The position numbers were made by a program, and so were the translations under genes. The notes below the pieces were generated by a model. It made no database searches and was not told the origin of the DNA. It was given only the letters and a program-made list of their open reading frames with translations. DNA of 64,000 nt, taken from Caldilineales bacterium (GTDB lineage Bacteria > Chloroflexota > Anaerolineae > Caldilineales > Caldilineaceae). The stretch is taken from positions 52,953 through 116,952 of the forward strand of contig JAAXGZ010000040.1 in the NCBI GenBank assembly GCA_012271135.1, given 5' to 3'. Numbering within the stretch: position 1 is the first letter of the stretch; the number at the start of each line of letters is the position of its first letter. This document shows, one piece after another, positions 59,806 to 64,000 of the stretch.

Positions 59806-60511
59806 CCTCACCGCCCGGATTGTGCGATCCCGAACAAGGTTCCTGGTTTCTTCGTTGTTGTTTCTTCTTCTTGGCCGCGGACCGATCAGGAGCGCGGACT
59901 TGACCGAGGCTCTTTGCCTTCCGAAGCTTGCGGAATGCAGGAGGTTTCTCCTCCCGAGGCCGCCTTCGGCCTTAATCTCCGCCAGTACTGTGCCGGTGAC
60001 AAATCGGATCCGCGATCCATGGGTCGGTTGCGCCCGGGTTCCCTGATTTCGCACGGAGGTGTCACAGCAATTCCCGGACAACATTCGGTGGGCGCACAGG
60101 AACTGTAAGACGCAATATCGGGAACAGGCATGTTGTGGCAGGTGCGTTCGAGGACCCATCGGTGCTCGTCCGACATGCCGCGTACAGGTCAACCTGATCC
60201 CGACGGTGGCTGTGTGTCAATCGGCGCCGCAACGCGGTGCAAGGTGTCCCGGCCTCCTGCTCGGCTTGTGATTTTGGATCGGCCCGGTTGTTCCGAATGG
60301 TGCCCTTCGTCCGCGAACCCCCGATGTTTGCGCTGTGGTCCCTGTTTTATACTGGCCGCAGTCGGCCCTCGGGTCCGGTTGCCGCAATCGGGTGGTGGCA
60401 AACCGCCGGCCGTGGCTGCGTCCTTCACGTTGGAGTTGATTACTGATTACCGTTTGACCGCTTGATTTCTTCGGAGGCAGGCGTGCCCAATGGCACGGCG
60501 GCGGCCTGAAC
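59806..60511. other. Intergenic region before rel
   Basis: About 700 bases without a recognised gene. It contains a hairpin pair near 59937-59972 (GGAGG..CCTCC, then AGGCCG..CGGCCT), which may end the miaA transcript. A TATACT at 60348-60353 with only a poor -35 (TGTTTG, 17 bases upstream) could start the rel transcript, leaving a leader of about 150 bases. Confidence 0.45.
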
Positions 60512-62965
60512 ATGACCGGCGCCATGGCAACAGCAGTCGCAACGGGTTCGGACAACGAGCCGCGCGCGACGGAATCCGTTTACGAGTTTAGGGTTTCCGA
60601 ACCCGGAGGATCGCCGGGCCTGAAGTCGATCCCGATTGTCTACCGCAGCGAACGGTTGTTCACCCCCGCGATGCGGCAGTGGTTCAGGGCTGCGCATCCG
60701 ATTCCCTTGTCCGCCTACTCCGACTTGGATGAGTTCGAGGTGAAGTTCGACCGGGATGTCCTGGACGCATTCAACCGGTTCATGCTGAACCTCATGGACA
60801 CCATGCCGCCGCCGCGGCGCGGCCGCGTGGTCAAGGCATTCGTGTTGGCGCACATCCTTCACGATGGCGTGAGGCGCAAGACCGGTGAACCATACATCCT
60901 TCATCCGCTGGCCGTTGCCGACCGCCTCCGCACCTTGGACATGGATGCCGACTGCCTGAGTGCGGCCCTGTTGCACGATGTGGTGGAGGATGCCGGATTC
61001 CCCCTGGAAGAGATCAAGCGGTCCTTTTCTCCCGCCGTTGCCGAAATGGTCAATGGGGTCACGAAGCTGCAGCGCATAAACGTCTTGTCGAGCACAATGC
61101 AGGACCAGGATCGTGAACCGTCGCAGCGCAAGGCCGAATCGCTGCGCAAGATGTTCGTGGCAATGGTCGATGACATCAGGGTGGTCATCATCAAGCTGGC
61201 GGACCGTATTCACAACATGCAGACCCTGGATGGTCAGACACCGTTGAAGAGGAAGACCATCGCCTCGGAAACGCTTGAAATCTATGCCCCCCTGGCCAAT
61301 CGACTCGGCATCGGCCAGTTCAAGTGGGAGCTGGAAGACCTGAGTTTCCGCCATTTGGATCGGGAAGCGTACGACGAGATTTCGCAGGCCATGGCGCAAA
61401 CGCGGGTAGTCAGGGAACGCTGGGCGAACTCGACCCGGGACCTGATTCAGGGAGAGTTGGACAACGTCGGCATCAAGGCCGAAGTGACGGGGCGTCCCAA
61501 ACACATTTACAGCATCTTTAAGAAGATGGAGCGCAAGGGAATCCCGTTTAGTGAGGTCTATGACATCCAGGGGTTCCGCGTCGTCACCTCCAAGGTGTCC
61601 GACTGTTATGCCGCGCTGGGCCTCATTCACGGCCTGTGGCGTCCCATCCCCGGCGAGTTTGACGACTACATCGCCAACCCCAAGGAGAACATGTACCAGT
61701 CGCTGCACACGGCGGTCATCGGCCCCGGTGGGAACTCAATGGAGGTTCAGATTCGGACCCGGGAAATGCATACGGTGGCCGAATTGGGCGTGGCATCCCA
61801 TTGGCAGTACAAGGAACAGATTCGGGCCGGCGGTCCCCCCAACAAGGAACTCACGCACAAGGTGGCCCTCCTGCGCGCGCTCATGGAGTGGAATCAGGAC
61901 GAGGCGGACGCCGAGGAGTACGTCAACCGCATCCAGTCCGACATCTTCAAGGACCGGGTGTACGTGTTTACCCCCGTGGGCGAGGTCATCGACCTTCCCG
62001 CCGGATCCACCCCGATCGACTTCGCCTACCACATCCATACGGAACTCGGGGAGCGGTGCCGCGGCGCCAAGGTCAACGGGATGATCGTGCAGCTCAATTA
62101 CCAGCTGCAGAACGGGGATCAGGTCATTATCATCTCCGCCAAGCGGGGCGGTCCCAGCCGCGACTGGCTCAATGCAGAGGCAGGTTACGTCCGGTCACAA
62201 CGGGCCCGTCAGAAGATCATGTCGTACTTCCGCAAGCAGGCACGGGAGTCGTCGATTTCATACGGTCGGCTCGTGGTGGACCGCGAGTTGAAGCGCTACT
62301 CGGTCAAGTATGGCTTCGATGAAATCGCAGGGATGTTCAACTACGACAACGTGGACGACTTCCTGGCTGCCGTCGGCTATGCCGACATCACGGTTCCCAG
62401 TTTGGTCAAGAAGATTCTTGACCGGGAGCGACAGGAGAAGGAAGAGGAGGAACTGAACAGCCTGATTGCCTCGGAAAGACGCAGGGCGTCCGGCAATCAG
62501 AACATTACCGGCGTGATGATCCAGGGCGAGGGCGGCCTGTTGGCGCAGCCGGCCGGTTGCTGCAAGCCGCTGCCCGGCGATGACGTGCTTGGGTACATTA
62601 CCAAGGGCAAGGGCATTACGGTGCACAAGGCGGAGTGCTCCAATCTGGCGGCGCGCCGCGAAGTGCCGGGCGAGGCGGCTCGCATCGTGCCGATTCAATG
62701 GAACGAGGAGCGGAGCGACAGCTTCTACAACGTGCGGATTGAAGTGAAGGCCTATGACCGTGCCGGACTCCTGCGCGACGTGACCGGCGTGGTCGCGGAC
62801 GCCAAGATCAACATGTTGCATGCCGACGCCACCGTGGACTCCCGGGACAGCATCGCAACCATTCACGTGGAGATGGAGATCCGCGACATTCCACAGTTGT
62901 CGCGCGTGGTTTCCCAGATTGAGCGGTTGCCCAACGTCCGACAGGTGTTTCGCAAGGTGGGCTGA
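60512..62965 (+). CDS. rel: Bifunctional (p)ppGpp synthetase/hydrolase (RelA/SpoT)
   Basis: This is the stringent-response enzyme. The 817-residue protein has the full long-RSH layout. The HD hydrolase domain has YILHPLAVADRL and an intact LLHDVVEDAG, and the synthetase domain has YDIQGFRVV, GDFDDYIANPKENMYQSLHT-like GEFDDYIANPKEN and MEVQIRTREMH. The TGS domain (VYVFTPVGEVIDLPAGSTPIDFAY, partly shown), the conserved cysteine/zinc finger region (GCCKPLPGDDVLGYI) and a C-terminal ACT domain follow. Both catalytic sites look intact. ATG 60512 adds about 70 residues before the HD region compared with many homologues; ATG 60524 is also possible. No second RSH gene is in the window. Confidence 0.95.
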   Translation: MTGAMATAVATGSDNEPRATESVYEFRVSEPGGSPGLKSIPIVYRSERLFTPAMRQWFRAAHPIPLSAYSDLDEFEVKFDRDVLDAFNRFMLNLMDTMPPPRRGRVVKAFVLAHILHDGVRRKTGEPYILHPLAVADRLRTLDMDADCLSAALLHDVVEDAGFPLEEIKRSFSPAVAEMVNGVTKLQRINVLSSTMQDQDREPSQRKAESLRKMFVAMVDDIRVVIIKLADRIHNMQTLDGQTPLKRKTIASETLEIYAPLANRLGIGQFKWELEDLSFRHLDREAYDEISQAMAQTRVVRERWANSTRDLIQGELDNVGIKAEVTGRPKHIYSIFKKMERKGIPFSEVYDIQGFRVVTSKVSDCYAALGLIHGLWRPIPGEFDDYIANPKENMYQSLHTAVIGPGGNSMEVQIRTREMHTVAELGVASHWQYKEQIRAGGPPNKELTHKVALLRALMEWNQDEADAEEYVNRIQSDIFKDRVYVFTPVGEVIDLPAGSTPIDFAYHIHTELGERCRGAKVNGMIVQLNYQLQNGDQVIIISAKRGGPSRDWLNAEAGYVRSQRARQKIMSYFRKQARESSISYGRLVVDRELKRYSVKYGFDEIAGMFNYDNVDDFLAAVGYADITVPSLVKKILDRERQEKEEEELNSLIASERRRASGNQNITGVMIQGEGGLLAQPAGCCKPLPGDDVLGYITKGKGITVHKAECSNLAARREVPGEAARIVPIQWNEERSDSFYNVRIEVKAYDRAGLLRDVTGVVADAKINMLHADATVDSRDSIATIHVEMEIRDIPQLSRVVSQIERLPNVRQVFRKVG

Positions 62966-63216
62966 GCCGGGGTCCGGTGTTTCGGGTTCAGGGGCCGGTC
63001 GGACCGGACGGCGTTGAGCAGCCTCCTGGTTGGGCCGGTCAAGCCTGTCGCTGCTACACATCCACCGCCCTGACCATGCCGAACGAACCGGGCCTCGGGC
63101 CCGCGGAGGCTTGGTGATTCAGGGCTGCCGGCCGGAGGCACTGTTTCAATCTCGTTGATATTGGTGGCGGACCGTCCCGGGCCTATCCTCCGTACCAGTG
63201 GGTTCCTTGCGTCGCG

Positions 63217-64000
63217 TCAGGCCATGCCGCGGGCCATCAGACGCACGAAGTTGAGGGCCCCGGCCTCGGTCTTCAGCCCCCGTGTCAGGCGGGCCCGGGG
63301 CTTGAAGCGGCCCAACCAGCCCTCCAGCCGGTGGGTGGAGGCGGGCACCCTGGGGTTCCCCTGGCTGCGCACCCGTTCGTGCCCGCGTTCCACAAGGTGC
63401 CACAGCAGTTTTTGCACCTCCGGCCGCAGACGCACGCGGCCCTGCCTCACGGCTTCCCAGAGCCCCAACAGGACGGGCCCTGCCTCCGGCGGTCGTTCCC
63501 GGGCCAGGCGTTGCAGGATCGGCAGCAGGACCCGGTCCCGGTGGGTCAGGTCCTCCTCGTCGAGGCCCCGGATGTGCCGTCCCACGGTGCGCTGCATGGG
63601 CACGGCGCACGGTTGCCGGTCCAGGCCCGCCGCCTCCAGGGCCGGACCGTAGACCGGGTCGTCGTCGGTCGTCACGCCCTGCACCTTGCGCGCGGCCAGG
63701 CCCGTGAACCAGTCGGCCCCGTCGAAGCCGGGACCCCTCAGGCGCAGGTCCAGCCGTTCGCCCTGGGGCCCCAGGACGACGGCCACGGGACGCTTGACGC
63801 CCCCGAGGGACAGCCAGGTTTCATCCACCTCGACCCACGAGGGCAGCTTCGCCTGCGGGTCGGGCGCCCGGCCGGGAGCCACCGCCGGCACGTCCCGCCA
63901 CAGCGTGGCGGCCCCCACGCCGCAGCCGAGCCGGGCCAGGAGGCGGGACCGGCCCCGCAAACGGACACCGTGCCCATACAGGTCGGCCACCCGCTCGCGG
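63217..64000 (-). mobile_element. DDE-type transposase, 5' end beyond the window
   Basis: The visible 260 residues look like a cut-and-paste transposase. The first acidic site is in SWVEVDETWLSLGGVKRP, the second probably in GVTTDDDPVYGPAL, and the Glu in ASTHRLEGWLGRFKPRARLT, followed by GLKTEAGALNFVRLMARG. The pattern resembles IS1595/IS6-like or MULE-type DDE enzymes; the exact IS family is not assigned. The frame stays open to base 64000, so the N terminus with any helix-turn-helix is outside. I could not find a clear terminal inverted repeat between 62966 and 63216. Confidence 0.78.

Noticed and set aside
62966..63216. Terminal inverted repeat of the right-edge insertion element
   Set aside because: Several short GC hairpins occur (for example 63089-63103), but without the other end of the element no repeat can be confirmed.

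Overview
The window is GC-rich, densely coded bacterial DNA from an organism that is most likely a member of the Chloroflexota, perhaps a marine or host-associated Caldilinea/Anaerolinea-like lineage. That placement is an inference. It rests on the T-box leader in front of ileS, the mixed housekeeping content, the long Thr-Pro linkers in exported cell-wall proteins, and a catabolic set (sulfatase, phytanoyl-CoA-type dioxygenase, Gfo/Idh/MocA oxidoreductase, GH4, betaine ABC importer) common in such genomes. No rRNA or taxonomic marker was compared.

Layout. 1-5 kb: end of dnaJ, then prmA, trxB and murJ on the + strand. 5-12 kb: two tiny membrane proteins, a GH4 glycosidase, tRNA-Arg and a MoxR/DUF58/DUF4129-like cassette, closed by a decayed TnpB fragment. 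12-16 kb: anmK and a sulfatase on the - strand and a long gap. 16-22 kb: S1-domain protein, Nudix hydrolase, rpsU-infA, rsmG, a close homologue of eukaryotic alkyl-DHAP synthase (ether lipids), and a DsbA-like lipoprotein. 22-29 kb: dioxygenase, proVWX-type betaine transporter, and a translationally coupled dehydrogenase/oxidoreductase pair. 29-41 kb: accessory block with three paralogous extracellular glycosidase modules fused to different N-terminal anchors (LysM+PA14, SH3-like lipoprotein, GH18-like). Between them lie an M20 peptidase, an aldo/keto reductase, a sigma factor with an apparently duplicated region 4, and tRNA-Val. 41-48 kb: SWIM mini-protein, ugd, acpS, pyrG, yebC, ruvC, ruvA, efp, tRNA-Thr, yggX. 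48-54 kb: ileS-msrA-ATP-grasp operon under a T-box riboswitch. 54-63 kb: purH, M23 peptidase, trmD, rplS, rnhB, miaA, rel. The right edge cuts a DDE transposase.

How the genes fit together. Envelope building and remodelling is the recurring theme: murJ, anmK, M23 endopeptidase, LysM/SH3 glycosidases and ugd. The rest is mainly translation and tRNA/ribosome maintenance: prmA, infA, rpsU, rsmG, efp, ileS, trmD, rplS, miaA, rel. The most notable points are the bacterial alkyl-DHAP synthase, an isoleucyl-tRNA synthetase with a swapped HIGH motif (GIHH) under an Ile-specific T-box, the sigma factor with two region-4-like units, and the three-member glycosidase family.
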